A stretch of 64,000 nucleotides of DNA. Source: Pigmentiphaga litoralis (lineage in GTDB: Bacteria > Pseudomonadota > Gammaproteobacteria > Burkholderiales > Burkholderiaceae_B). The stretch is taken from positions 1,564,801 to 1,628,800 of the forward strand of contig NZ_BMXQ01000001.1 of assembly GCF_014651835.1 (NCBI RefSeq), written 5' to 3'. The first letter of the stretch is position 1. Each line of letters begins with the position of its first letter. Positions 33,845 to 42,457 of the stretch are shown piece after piece. Under the pieces are notes generated by a model. The model had not been told where the DNA came from, did not search any database, and worked only from the letters and a program-made list of their open reading frames with translations. Both the position numbers and the translations under genes were made by a program.

Positions 33845-34885
33845 ATGCATTCCATGCGCCACCGCCTTGCCCGTCTGGGCATCGCCTTTCCCCTGCTCGC
33901 GGCCTTGCTTCCGGCCACCGCGCACGCCCAGGCCGGGCCGTCTTCCACCCCCACCAGGCCGCTTGAAGTCATCGTCTTTCCCGGCGGCTTCAACCTGCCG
34001 ATCTGGGTGGCCCAGGACCGGGGTTTCTTTCAGGCCAACGGGATCGCCATCAAGGTCACGCCCACGCCCACGTCTGTCTTCCAGATGAAAGGGCTGCTGG
34101 ATGGCACCTTCGACATCGCCATGACGGCCATGGACAACCTGGTCGCCTATCGCGAAGGGCAAGGCGAAGAGCCGGGCGTCCAGGGCGACGTGATGGCGGT
34201 GATGGGGGGCGACCGGGGCTTTCTGAAACTGGTCGCGCAACCTGACATCCCGAGCATTGCCGCACTGCGCGGTAAGACCTTGTCGGTCGACGCGCGCAAT
34301 ACGGGCTATGCACTGGTGCTGTTCGAACTGCTGGACCGCGCCGGCCTGCGCGAGCCCGACTTCAGCATCGAGCGTGCGGGCGGCGTCGTGCAACGTTTCA
34401 ATGCTCTGATGGAAAAGAAGCATGCCGCGACGATGCTGGTGTCGCCGTTCGAGCTGCGAGCGGTGCCCCAGGGATACAAGGTGCTGGCGACTGCATCGAC
34501 CGAGCTTGGCGCCTACCAAGGCTACGTGGCAGGTGTCCGGCAATCCTGGGCAGCGGCCAACGGCCCTGCCTTGACCGCCTATATCCGGTCCTATGTGCAG
34601 GGCGTCGATTGGCTGTTGGCCCCTGGCAATCGGAACGACGTCATTGCGATCCTGCAGAAGAACGTCCCCAACACCGGCGACGCGGATGCGCAGAAGATCT
34701 ATGACGTCCTGGTTGACCCCAAGACAGGTTTTCAGAAGCGGGCGGCGCTGGACGCCGAAGGCCTGGCGCAGGTGCTTGCGCTGCGCAGCAAATGGGGCGT
34801 GCCGAAAAAGACGCTGCAGGCGCCGGGGACGTACTACGACGCAAGGTTCTATGAAGCGGCGATGAAGCAGGCGGCCGTGAAGTAG
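33845..34885 (+). CDS. ABC-type (NMT1/THI5-like) substrate-binding protein
   Basis: 346 aa; ATG 33845 follows CAGGAGAC. Signal ends TAHAQA. The mature protein reads PLEVIVFPGGFNLPIWVAQD, then DRGFFQANGI and FQMKGLLDGTFDIAMTAMDN, the NMT1/SsuA-like type II binding fold used for sulfonates, nitrate or pyrimidine precursors. No permease or ATPase gene is adjacent, so it works with a distant transporter. It is divergent from the MarR-rhombosortase pair and could be controlled from the same 215-base spacer. Confidence 0.85.
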   Translation: MHSMRHRLARLGIAFPLLAALLPATAHAQAGPSSTPTRPLEVIVFPGGFNLPIWVAQDRGFFQANGIAIKVTPTPTSVFQMKGLLDGTFDIAMTAMDNLVAYREGQGEEPGVQGDVMAVMGGDRGFLKLVAQPDIPSIAALRGKTLSVDARNTGYALVLFELLDRAGLREPDFSIERAGGVVQRFNALMEKKHAATMLVSPFELRAVPQGYKVLATASTELGAYQGYVAGVRQSWAAANGPALTAYIRSYVQGVDWLLAPGNRNDVIAILQKNVPNTGDADAQKIYDVLVDPKTGFQKRAALDAEGLAQVLALRSKWGVPKKTLQAPGTYYDARFYEAAMKQAAVK

Positions 34886-34896
34886 GCCGCGCCTGG

Positions 34897-35346
34897 CTAC
34901 GGCTGCGTCACCCCGTTCACGATAAACACCTTCGACGTCGCGGACTGATGACGGATCGGCCGCAGCGCCCGGTAGGCGGGCGAGTCGTACCACGCGCGTG
35001 CCTGCTCCATGCTCGGAAACTGGATCATCACGACGCGTTTGGTGGCGCCGCCTTCCAGCGACGCCACGGTACCGCCGCGAACGATGTAGCGGCCGCCGAA
35101 CGGAGCAAAGGTGGCGTCGACACCGGCGCTGTAGGGCTTGATGCCTTCGGGATCCGTGACTTCGAATTCAGACACGTAAATGGCGGTAACGGGCGCCGCG
35201 GTCGTGGCCTGGCTCGAAGTGACAGCCTGCGCCATGGACGCTGCGGGCGTGATAGAGAGCATTGCACACAGCACCGTGGCAGGCCGTACTTTGTATGAAA
35301 AACGCATAAAGCGATGCATCAGCGACTCCGGCGACGTCGGGTTCAT
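34897..35346 (-). CDS. Secreted DUF1330 protein
   Basis: 149 aa. An N-terminal signal (hydrophobic VLCAMLSITPAASMAQ) precedes a DUF1330 domain: AIYVSEFEVTDPEGIKPYSA, FGGRYIVRGG, VVMIQFPSMEQARAWYDS and YRALRPIRHQSATSKVFIV. DUF1330 is a dimeric ferredoxin-like fold, mostly cytoplasmic; a signal peptide is unusual. Start ATG 35346 overlaps the upstream ABM gene stop (ATGA). Function unknown. Confidence 0.85.
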   Translation of the reverse strand: MNPTSPESLMHRFMRFSYKVRPATVLCAMLSITPAASMAQAVTSSQATTAAPVTAIYVSEFEVTDPEGIKPYSAGVDATFAPFGGRYIVRGGTVASLEGGATKRVVMIQFPSMEQARAWYDSPAYRALRPIRHQSATSKVFIVNGVTQP

Positions 35347-36050
35347 TGGGGCTTTTTGTAGAGAACGAGTGGTTCGGTCACCATCAACCGGCGGCCGGTA
35401 ATGAATGACGCGGTCGTGGCCACGTACTTCTTGAAGTGGGGCGACGCGATGTGGCTCTGGTAGGCGGCTTCGTCCGCGTAGATCTCGAGGAACATCAGCT
35501 TGGCGGGATCGCTCGCCAGTGCCGTGGCGTGGATCGCGATCACGCCGTGCTCGAGACGGATCGAATCGGCGATCTCTTCACGTACGGCTGTCGTGTAGGC
35601 GGCCAGGTGTTGCGGTGCGATGTCCAATTCCGCGACACGTACCTGCGGCGACGACGGCAAGGCCGATTTGGTGCCGATGAAAACGGGTTGCAAAGCCAGC
35701 AGCCGCCGGTCGGTCAGCATCGGCCGAATCGTCGATGCGAATGTCTGATAATGCGACGAGGCAAGATGCGCGCGGTAGGCCGCTTCGTTGGCGTATATTT
35801 CGAGCACACGAACGCGGCCGGGGTTGTCTCTTTCCGACACGGCATACAAGGCGAGCAGATCGGGTTCGGCCTGACCCGCCGCCGCGGCGTGCTCGGCGGC
35901 AGCCACCTTGAAGGCATCGAGCCGGGTGGCGTCCATGTCAAGGATGGCCAGTTGAAGGTAGGCGGGCCTGGGCTCCTGTGCCACAGCGAGCCGCCATACC
36001 AACACGGCCAGCGCGACAGCAATGGCGGTCCCTAGCGCAAAACGTTTCAT
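35343..36050 (-). CDS. Exported tandem ABM-domain protein
   Basis: 235 aa from ATG 36050. A signal or anchor (ALGTAIAVALAVLVWRLAVA) is followed by two antibiotic-biosynthesis-monooxygenase-like repeats: LEIYANEAAYRAHLASSHYQ and LEIYADEAAYQSHIASPHFK mark the end of each. ABM domains form dimeric alpha/beta barrels that act as cofactor-free monooxygenases or heme-binding proteins; two copies in one chain could form an internal dimer. With the DUF1330 gene it gives a pair of secreted ferredoxin-fold proteins. Divergent from a LysR gene. Confidence 0.83.
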   Translation of the reverse strand: MKRFALGTAIAVALAVLVWRLAVAQEPRPAYLQLAILDMDATRLDAFKVAAAEHAAAAGQAEPDLLALYAVSERDNPGRVRVLEIYANEAAYRAHLASSHYQTFASTIRPMLTDRRLLALQPVFIGTKSALPSSPQVRVAELDIAPQHLAAYTTAVREEIADSIRLEHGVIAIHATALASDPAKLMFLEIYADEAAYQSHIASPHFKKYVATTASFITGRRLMVTEPLVLYKKPQ

Positions 36051-36179
36051 CTTTGGTGATTCCTTGCATGACAACGAACCCGCGTCGGGCCGTAGTGAGC
36101 ATTGTCTGCGTTCGCAGTGTCGGAGCCCAGCCCAGACCGAGCAACGGACCGCTGCGGATCGAGCAACAATGAAAATGCC

Positions 36180-37136
36180 ATGGACACACAGCATCTACGA
36201 ATCTTCATCGAGGTAGCGCGGCAAGGAAGCTTTGCAGCAGCCGCTCGCAAGCTCGATCTTGCAACGTCGCAGGTGACCCGTGCCGTCGCAGGCATCGAAG
36301 CCGAGTTGGGCGTTCGCCTGTTGCACCGGACGACACGCAAGGCTGGCCTGACCGCGGCCGGATCCGAATATTTTGCACGCATGTGCGACGTCATGGATGC
36401 CTTTGACGCCGCCGCCGACGATCTGCAGACCCGCACCACTGAAGCCAGGGGCCTGGTGCGTCTGACCGCGTCGGTGGCGCTCGGCCAGAGGCTGGTGCTG
36501 CCCTTGCTGGAACCGTTCCATCGCCAGCATCCAGGAGTCGAACTGGACTTGCGCTTCAACGACCGCGTGGTCGATCTGATCGATCAGCATGTGGATGTCG
36601 CGCTGCGTCAGAGCCCGACGCTCGACGGTTCGCTGGTGGGCGTGCGACTGGGCGCATCGCGCTACCGTGTCTGCGCGAGCCCCGCTTATCTTCGACGACA
36701 CGGTACCCCACAGACCCCGGCGCACCTGGCGGGACATGCCTGCCTGCGGATTGCGCTGCCTGGTTATTCCAACGACTGGTCGTTTCGCGAGCGCGGCAAG
36801 GCCGGCGCGGAAATCCAGAAGGTGCCGGTCACGGGCTGGCTCGCGGCCTCATCGGCCTTGTCCTTGCTCCAGGCGGCGCGAGATGGCATGGGGCCGGTGC
36901 TGCTTGCCGACTGGCTGCTCCAGCCCGACCTGGCGGCAGGCACGCTGGTGGATCTGTTTCCGCGACATGAAGCCACCGTCACGGATTTCGAAGCGGCCAT
37001 CTGGCTGGTGTACACATCGCGCGAACACCTGCCGCGGCGGGTGCGCGTGGTCGTGGACTTCTTGCGCGCCGAACTGCCACGCCAGATCGAACCACGCCTG
37101 GAGTTGCCCGGCGTTCGGCCGGGTCACGCACGTTAG
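36180..37136 (+). CDS. LysR-family regulator
   Basis: 318 aa. MDTQHLRIFIEVARQGSFAA, then ARKLDLATSQVTRAVAGIEA and LLHRTTRKAGLTAAG form the HTH; the effector domain includes VRLTASVALGQRLVLPLLEP and DVALRQSPTLDGSLVGVRLG, typical of the AaeR/DmlR-like subgroup. It is divergent from the secreted ABM/DUF1330 pair (129-base spacer) and probably controls it. The start ATG 36180 matches the family N-terminus. Confidence 0.88.
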   Translation: MDTQHLRIFIEVARQGSFAAAARKLDLATSQVTRAVAGIEAELGVRLLHRTTRKAGLTAAGSEYFARMCDVMDAFDAAADDLQTRTTEARGLVRLTASVALGQRLVLPLLEPFHRQHPGVELDLRFNDRVVDLIDQHVDVALRQSPTLDGSLVGVRLGASRYRVCASPAYLRRHGTPQTPAHLAGHACLRIALPGYSNDWSFRERGKAGAEIQKVPVTGWLAASSALSLLQAARDGMGPVLLADWLLQPDLAAGTLVDLFPRHEATVTDFEAAIWLVYTSREHLPRRVRVVVDFLRAELPRQIEPRLELPGVRPGHAR

Positions 37137-37220
37137 CGCCTCCTTCAGCGCCACCCCAGACGCGGCAACGGAGTGCTGTGATCCAAGGGTAACTCCCCTC
37201 GTTCATCTGCAGCAGCCTGC

Positions 37221-37264
37221 TTGACATGGCCTTGCCCCGCTCCTAATCTATATTAGAGAGCTAA
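37221..37264 (+). promoter_or_regulatory. Sigma70 promoter with MarR/SlyA-type operator before the GG-CTERM hydrolase
   Basis: TTGACA (37221-37226), 17-base spacer, TAATCT (37244-37249). Three bases on, TTAGAGAGCTAA (37253-37264) has perfect TTAG/CTAA arms around four bases, as in the SlyA consensus TTAGCAAGCTAA. A protein bound there would cover the transcription start. It is 83 bases before the hydrolase ATG at 37348. Confidence 0.65.
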
Positions 37265-37347
37265 GTAAATTCTCGAATGCCGGCAGCAACGCACGCTCGC
37301 GACTTGATCGCGGCGGCGCATAAAGAAAACGGTCAGGAGACAGGGCA

Positions 37348-38823
37348 ATGAAACCCATCAGCATGCTGGCCTGTGCGCTGGCGGCGATCGCATGCGCAAG
37401 CGCAGGCGGCGCCGCCCAGGCGCAGAGCCGCCCCACCTACGTCGCCAGCGGCAGCGTCAAAGCCCTGTACTACACACCGGACGCCAACCCTAACCCCAAA
37501 GTCGCCTTCCTGATCGTGCACCGGACGGCCAACTACCTGAGCCATATCGGTTGCGGCGAACTGTCCAGGCGCGGGTACGCCGTGTTTTGCATGAACACCC
37601 GCTACGAGAACAATGAATTCCAGATCGATTGGGACCGCATCGCGCTCGACGTCAAGGTGGGGGTCGAGTATCTGCGCAAGCAGCCTGGAATCGAGAAGGT
37701 GATCCTGTTTGGCCATAGCGGCGGCGGGCCGACGTTGAGCTTCTATCAGGCCGTTGCCGAGAAAGGAATTGGCTTCTGTCAGGATGCGCGCAAGATCGTT
37801 CCGTGCAATAACGATCTGGCAAACCTGCCCCCGGCTGACGGTCTGGTGCTTGCGGATGCACACCCTGGCGTACCCGTTATTCTTTTGCGCAGTCTGAACG
37901 GTTCGGTACTGCGCGAAACCCCGGGCATGTTCGATCCGGCGCTGAATCTTTACAGTCCAGCCAATGGCTATAACCCGGCGGGTGCATCGACCTACTCGCC
38001 GGACTTCCAGGCCCGCTACTTCGCTGCCCAGTCGCGCCGGATGAACGCCTTGATCGCGGATGCCGATCGGCGCACGAAAGACATCGCCGCCGGCAAGGGT
38101 CCCTACCCTGACAACGATCAATTCGCGATACCCCATGGCGGCAATCCGGGAGCCGGGCCGGGGGGCGCGTCGCAGTTGCATAGTCTCGACCCGCAGATCG
38201 CCCTGCGCAAGACACAGCGCCCACAAAAACTGATCCGCAACGATGGCTCGATCGACCGACAACTCATTACGACTGTCAGTCCGGTCGAGCCCGATGCCCT
38301 GGCGTCGACGATGTCGTTCAACCGCGGCACCAAACAGTTGTCGCTGCGATCCTTCCTGTCGACCCAGGCGGTGCGTTCGACGAACTCGCTGGACGGGATC
38401 GAGCACTGTTCGAGCAACAATTCGACAATCTGCGCGCTGGGTGCGATCTCGGTGCCAACGCTGGTCATGGGGATGGGAGGCTATCTCTTCATCCGGGACT
38501 CGGAAGAAGAGTTCGACGCGTCGGCAGCCAAGGACAAGGATCTGGTGTTCATCGAAGGCGCAACCCATGGTTTCACACCCTGTGGCAACTGCATGAACAC
38601 GGGCGGTGCGGCAGCGTATTCGAACAGCGTGAAGAACCTGTTCGATTACGTCGACGGGTGGGCGTCGCCGCGCTATCGCGCGGACGCAAGCCCTGCCATG
38701 TCGGGCGGCGGGAGCATGTCGCTGGACGCCCTGGCCGCACTGTTGGGCCTGGCAGCGCTGATCGCCGTCACGCGGTGGCGCGGCTTGGGCACCCTCCTGT
38801 CCGGGCGTCGTCTTCGCAACTGA
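37348..38823 (+). CDS. Secreted alpha/beta hydrolase with GlyGly-CTERM-like tail
   Basis: 491 aa. Sec signal ending AAQAQS, then an alpha/beta hydrolase domain: AFLIVHRTANYLSH, nucleophile elbow VILFGHSGGGPT (Ser124), and a likely catalytic His407 in EGATHGFTPCGNC. The C-terminus (residues 451-491) is SGGGSMSLDAL, a hydrophobic helix (about 459-474) and a basic cluster ending RWRG...GRRLRN: the Gly-rich/TM/Arg architecture of GlyGly-CTERM sorting signals. These are cut by rhombosortase, one of which is encoded 4 kb away. Likely an exported ester or lactone hydrolase; substrate unknown. It starts a plus-strand run with two Bug genes. Confidence 0.85.
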   Translation: MKPISMLACALAAIACASAGGAAQAQSRPTYVASGSVKALYYTPDANPNPKVAFLIVHRTANYLSHIGCGELSRRGYAVFCMNTRYENNEFQIDWDRIALDVKVGVEYLRKQPGIEKVILFGHSGGGPTLSFYQAVAEKGIGFCQDARKIVPCNNDLANLPPADGLVLADAHPGVPVILLRSLNGSVLRETPGMFDPALNLYSPANGYNPAGASTYSPDFQARYFAAQSRRMNALIADADRRTKDIAAGKGPYPDNDQFAIPHGGNPGAGPGGASQLHSLDPQIALRKTQRPQKLIRNDGSIDRQLITTVSPVEPDALASTMSFNRGTKQLSLRSFLSTQAVRSTNSLDGIEHCSSNNSTICALGAISVPTLVMGMGGYLFIRDSEEEFDASAAKDKDLVFIEGATHGFTPCGNCMNTGGAAAYSNSVKNLFDYVDGWASPRYRADASPAMSGGGSMSLDALAALLGLAALIAVTRWRGLGTLLSGRRLRN

Positions 38824-38909
38824 CCCCACCGGCTCGGTCACCTGTTTGTCCTCGTCTTCGCCCTCGCACCGTGACCGGTGCGGCGGGTCATTTCACGACT
38901 GGAACTGCC

Positions 38910-39899
38910 ATGCCCTTTCTGCTCCGACTGGCCGCCGCCGGCGTGGTCACCCTGGCTGCCGCGCTGCCCGCGGTCGCGCAAGACACCGCCCAGCCCTGGC
39001 CCAGGAAATCCATACGGCTGATCGTTCCCTTCACGCCGGGTGGCAGCAACGACGTGCTCGCACGCGTGCTGAGCCAACACCTGGGCAAGGCGTGGAGCCA
39101 GCCCGTCGTGGTCGAGAACAAGCCCGGCGCGGCCGGCAACATCGGGGCAGAGCTGGTGGCGCGCGCGCCGGCGGACGGCTACACCTTGTTGATTGCCGCA
39201 AACAACGTGTTGTCGGTGAATCCGGCCCTGTACCGGCTCGGCTTCGACCCGTCCAAGGACTTCGCACCCATCAGCCTGCTGGGCACCGTGCCCATCGTCC
39301 TGGTCGTGAATCCTGATGTGCCTGCCAGGGATCTGCCGCAGCTGGTGACCTACGCCAAGGCGAATCCGGGCAAGCTGAACTATGCGTCGTCGGGGACGGG
39401 GTCGCCGCAACATCTGTCGGCCGAGCTGTTCAACAAGCTGGCGGGCGTACGGATGACGCACGTGCCCTACAAGGGCGCCGCGCCGGCCATTGCCGACGTC
39501 CTGGCAGGTCAGGTCCAGGTGCTGTTCGGGCCGATCAATTCCCTGCTTCCCCACATCAAGTCCGGCAAGTTGCGGGCGCTGGCCGTCGCAGGCGAGTCGC
39601 GGGCGCAACTATTGCCTGACGTGTCGACGATTGCCCAGGCGGGCTATCCGACCTATCGCAGCGACATCTGGATCGCCCTGGTCGCCCCCGCCGGCACGCC
39701 GGCCGACGTGGTGCGGCAGATCCAGGCCGAGACGCGCACCGCCCTGGCTGACCCGGCAGTCATCGAGACCCTGGCGCAGCAAGGCATCGACGCCAAGGCC
39801 AGCACGCCCGATGCGCTGCGCGCCTTGGCGGCGAGCGACCTGGCGCGGTGGACTGATGTCATCCGGTCATCCGGCATCGTCGCCGACCAGCAGCCATAA
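38910..39899 (+). CDS. Bug/TctC periplasmic solute receptor, first after the hydrolase
   Basis: 329 aa. Signal ends LPAVAQD before PWPRKSIRLIVPFTPGG. Ligand loop TPGGSNDVLARVL; then ENKPGAAGNIGAELVA, DGYTLLIAANNVLSVNP, SPQHLSAELF, HVPYKGAAPAIADVLAG. The Ser-Asn-Asp loop is the commonest Bug form. 86 bases separate it from the hydrolase stop, without a terminator, so it is probably in the same transcript. The ligand is inferred to be a carboxylate, perhaps the acid released by the hydrolase. Confidence 0.88.
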   Translation: MPFLLRLAAAGVVTLAAALPAVAQDTAQPWPRKSIRLIVPFTPGGSNDVLARVLSQHLGKAWSQPVVVENKPGAAGNIGAELVARAPADGYTLLIAANNVLSVNPALYRLGFDPSKDFAPISLLGTVPIVLVVNPDVPARDLPQLVTYAKANPGKLNYASSGTGSPQHLSAELFNKLAGVRMTHVPYKGAAPAIADVLAGQVQVLFGPINSLLPHIKSGKLRALAVAGESRAQLLPDVSTIAQAGYPTYRSDIWIALVAPAGTPADVVRQIQAETRTALADPAVIETLAQQGIDAKASTPDALRALAASDLARWTDVIRSSGIVADQQP

Positions 39900-39963
39900 C
39901 CACGCTTGTTCGCCCCACCCCCGGCCGCGACTGCCGCGCGCCTATCCGCTTTCGGAGCCTTCC

Positions 39964-40974
39964 ATGTCCCTGTCCTGCTTTCAACCCTTGCTGCGTCCCC
40001 TGACTCTGGCGCTCGCGCTGGTCGGGGCACTGTCTGCCACCGCCCCCAGGTCGGCATCGGCCGCCGATGACGGCGCCGGCTATCCCAACCGCACCATCCG
40101 CTTCGTTGTCCCGTACGCACCCGGCGGCCTGCCCGACACGGTCGCCCGCGTCGTGGCACAGCGCCTGACCGAACACATGGGCCAGAGCGTCGTGGTGGAA
40201 AACAAGCCAGGCGCCAATGGGGTGATCGCCGCGCAGACGCTGACGAGCGCACCGCGCGATGGCTATACCTTCCTGGTCACGGACGGGTCGATGATGTCGA
40301 TCAATCCAGCCATCTACAAGAACCTGGCCTACGACCCCGACAAAGACTTCGTGCCGGTGTCGCTGGTTGCGACGTCGCCCCTGTTCCTGGCGGCCAATAC
40401 GGAACTGAAGGTCAACACGCTGCAGGAATTCGTTGCGCTGGCCAGGAGCAAACCCGGCCAGTTGAACTACGGCTCGTCCGGCATTGGCAGCAGTCATCAC
40501 CTGACGATGGAGGCCATGAAAGCCGCGTTGAACCTGCAGATCAGCCACGTGCCGTTCCGCGGTTCGGGCCAGTCGGTACCCGCGCTGGTGGGCAATCAGG
40601 TGGGTGTGGTGTTCGCCGCCCTGCCCTCGCTGTCGGGGTTTGCCGAGAATGGCAAGGTCAGGATCCTGGCAAGCAATTCGGCATCGCGCTCGGCGTTGGC
40701 GCCCGACATCCCGGCCATCTCGGAAGTGATTCCCGGCTTCAACTTTGCGGTGACGGTAGGGGTACTGGCCGCGACGGGAACGCCGTCGTATGCGGTGACG
40801 CGGATCAACGCCGAAGTCACGCGTGCGCTCAAGACGCCCGAGGTCATGAAGCAGTTGAACACGCTCGGCATCGAGCCGGTCGGGGGCCCCGCGGATCGTT
40901 ACGCAGCAGCCATCGCGGAAGAAGGCAAGCGCTACGAGGGCGCGATCAAGGCGGCGGGGATCAAGGCGGAGTAG
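39964..40974 (+). CDS. Bug/TctC periplasmic solute receptor, second after the hydrolase
   Basis: 336 aa; 64 bases after the preceding Bug. Signal ends RSASAADD. Landmarks: RFVVPYAPGGLPDTVARVVA, ENKPGANGVIAAQ, DGYTFLVTDGSMMSINP, SSHHLTMEAMKAALNL, HVPFRGSGQSVPALVGNQ. It carries the Gly-Leu-Pro ligand loop seen also in the Bug at 31505 and unlike its immediate neighbour, so the two adjacent receptors probably bind different acids. It immediately precedes the oxygenase operon. Confidence 0.88.
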   Translation: MSLSCFQPLLRPLTLALALVGALSATAPRSASAADDGAGYPNRTIRFVVPYAPGGLPDTVARVVAQRLTEHMGQSVVVENKPGANGVIAAQTLTSAPRDGYTFLVTDGSMMSINPAIYKNLAYDPDKDFVPVSLVATSPLFLAANTELKVNTLQEFVALARSKPGQLNYGSSGIGSSHHLTMEAMKAALNLQISHVPFRGSGQSVPALVGNQVGVVFAALPSLSGFAENGKVRILASNSASRSALAPDIPAISEVIPGFNFAVTVGVLAATGTPSYAVTRINAEVTRALKTPEVMKQLNTLGIEPVGGPADRYAAAIAEEGKRYEGAIKAAGIKAE

Positions 40975-41016
40975 TCGAGTGCTCGCCGCCGGATGCAGCA
41001 GGGACACGGGCCAAAG

Positions 41017-41066
41017 TGGACAAATCTCGATGCGTCCCCTACACTCCGATTTAATTAGATATCTAA
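41017..41066 (+). promoter_or_regulatory. Sigma70 promoter with perfect 12-bp palindrome before the Rieske operon
   Basis: TGGACA (41017-41022), 17-base spacer, TACACT (41040-41045). Nine bases on, TTAGATATCTAA (41055-41066) is a perfect palindrome with the same TTAG-N4-CTAA frame as the site at 37253. It lies 57 bases before the oxygenase ATG, in a position to block transcription when bound. A MarR-type repressor is the likely ligand; the MarR gene at 33075 is the nearest. Confidence 0.68.
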
Positions 41067-41123
41067 CGAATATGCCGAACCCGGCTGCCGGACCCGATTG
41101 CAACGACCTGGTGAGAGCGAGAC

Positions 41124-42440
41124 ATGTTGACCACTGAAGAGAACGACCTGTTGTGCCGCGTCGAGGGCAACGCCCCGATGGGACAATTGATGCGCCGGCA
41201 CTGGACGCCGGTCTGCCTGAGCGAAGAAGTAAGCGAGCCCGACGGCATGCCCATCAAGGCGCGGGTGTTCGGCGAAGACCTGGTGGTGTTTCGCGATACC
41301 GAGGGCCGCGTGGGCGTCATGGATGAGTTCTGTCCGCACCGCCGCGTGTCGCTGGTGTATGGCCGCAATGAAGAGTGCGGCCTGCGCTGCCTCTACCACG
41401 GCTGGAAGATGGACGTGGAAGGCACGGTGATCGAAATGGTGTCCGAGCCGTCGGCCAGCGCCATGACCGAGAAGGTCAAGCACAAGGCCTACAAGGTGCA
41501 GGAATGGGGCGGCTGTGTGTGGGCGTACATGGGCCCCCAGGACAACGTACCGGAATTCGTGCCCCCGCCCTGGGCGCCCACGAAGGACACCAAGGTCAGC
41601 ATTGCCAAGATCCTGATCCCCTGCAACTGGGCGCAGATCCTGGAAGGCGCAATCGATTCGGCGCATAGCGACAGCCTGCACTCGTCCGACTTCCTGCCGG
41701 CACGCGTGGGCGGCGCCGAAGCGACCGGCAAGAATTGGTTGCGTCCGTCAACCGACAAGGCGCCCCGCATGCAGGTGCAATGGGGCACCTATGGCTTTCG
41801 TTATGCCGCGATCCGCCGGCCGATCACCAAAGCATCCGAAAACAACTATGTGCGGTCTACGGTGTTCGTGGCGCCAGCGACCGTGCTGATCCCGCCCAAC
41901 AATCTGTACAACGTGGCAAACATCAACGTGCCGATGGACGACACGAACACGGCGTTCTATTTCATTTCGTGGGGCGATCCGGCCAAGGCGCCGGATACCG
42001 AAACCTGGCGCAAGTTCCTGGGCGCGCAGGTCGGCATTGACGTCGATGCGCAGTACTACCCGTTCCGCAATGCGACTAACCGCTTCAAGCAGGACCGCCA
42101 GGCCATGAAGGCGGGCAACTTTACCGGCATCACCGGCTTTCCGAATCAGGACATCGCCATGTGGGTGACGATGGGGCCGATCGCCAACCGGTCGGATGAC
42201 CGGCTGGGCGCCAGCGACTTTGCGATTGTCGAGTTCCGTCGCCAGATGCTGGAAGCGGTCAAGGCGTTCAAGGAAGGCCAGCCGGCCATCGGCACGGGCG
42301 ACCTGCGCATACCTTCCGAGATATGCTCGTTCCAGGCGATCATTCCCAAGACCACCGACTGGCGTGACTTTGCCGCCCGCCCCGTGTGGACCACGGACGC
42401 CAACGCGCCGCAACTCGACAGCAATTACCAGACGACCTGA
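41124..42440 (+). CDS. Rieske non-heme iron oxygenase, phthalate 4,5-dioxygenase-like
   Basis: 438 aa. The Rieske [2Fe-2S] site is CPHR (Cys70-x-His72) and CLYHGWK (Cys89-x2-His92). The mononuclear iron region reads NWAQILEGAIDSAHSDSLH with Asp178, His181, His186. The start MLTTEENDLLCRVEGNAPMG and total length fit the phthalate-dioxygenase class, single-component oxygenases (alpha only) that act with an FMN/2Fe-2S reductase. Reaction: cis-dihydroxylation (or O-demethylation) of an aromatic carboxylate. The three following genes are the remaining steps expected of a phthalate pathway. GAGAG lies upstream of the ATG. Confidence 0.88.
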   Translation: MLTTEENDLLCRVEGNAPMGQLMRRHWTPVCLSEEVSEPDGMPIKARVFGEDLVVFRDTEGRVGVMDEFCPHRRVSLVYGRNEECGLRCLYHGWKMDVEGTVIEMVSEPSASAMTEKVKHKAYKVQEWGGCVWAYMGPQDNVPEFVPPPWAPTKDTKVSIAKILIPCNWAQILEGAIDSAHSDSLHSSDFLPARVGGAEATGKNWLRPSTDKAPRMQVQWGTYGFRYAAIRRPITKASENNYVRSTVFVAPATVLIPPNNLYNVANINVPMDDTNTAFYFISWGDPAKAPDTETWRKFLGAQVGIDVDAQYYPFRNATNRFKQDRQAMKAGNFTGITGFPNQDIAMWVTMGPIANRSDDRLGASDFAIVEFRRQMLEAVKAFKEGQPAIGTGDLRIPSEICSFQAIIPKTTDWRDFAARPVWTTDANAPQLDSNYQTT

Positions 42441-42457
42441 TCGTCACGGAGACAGAT

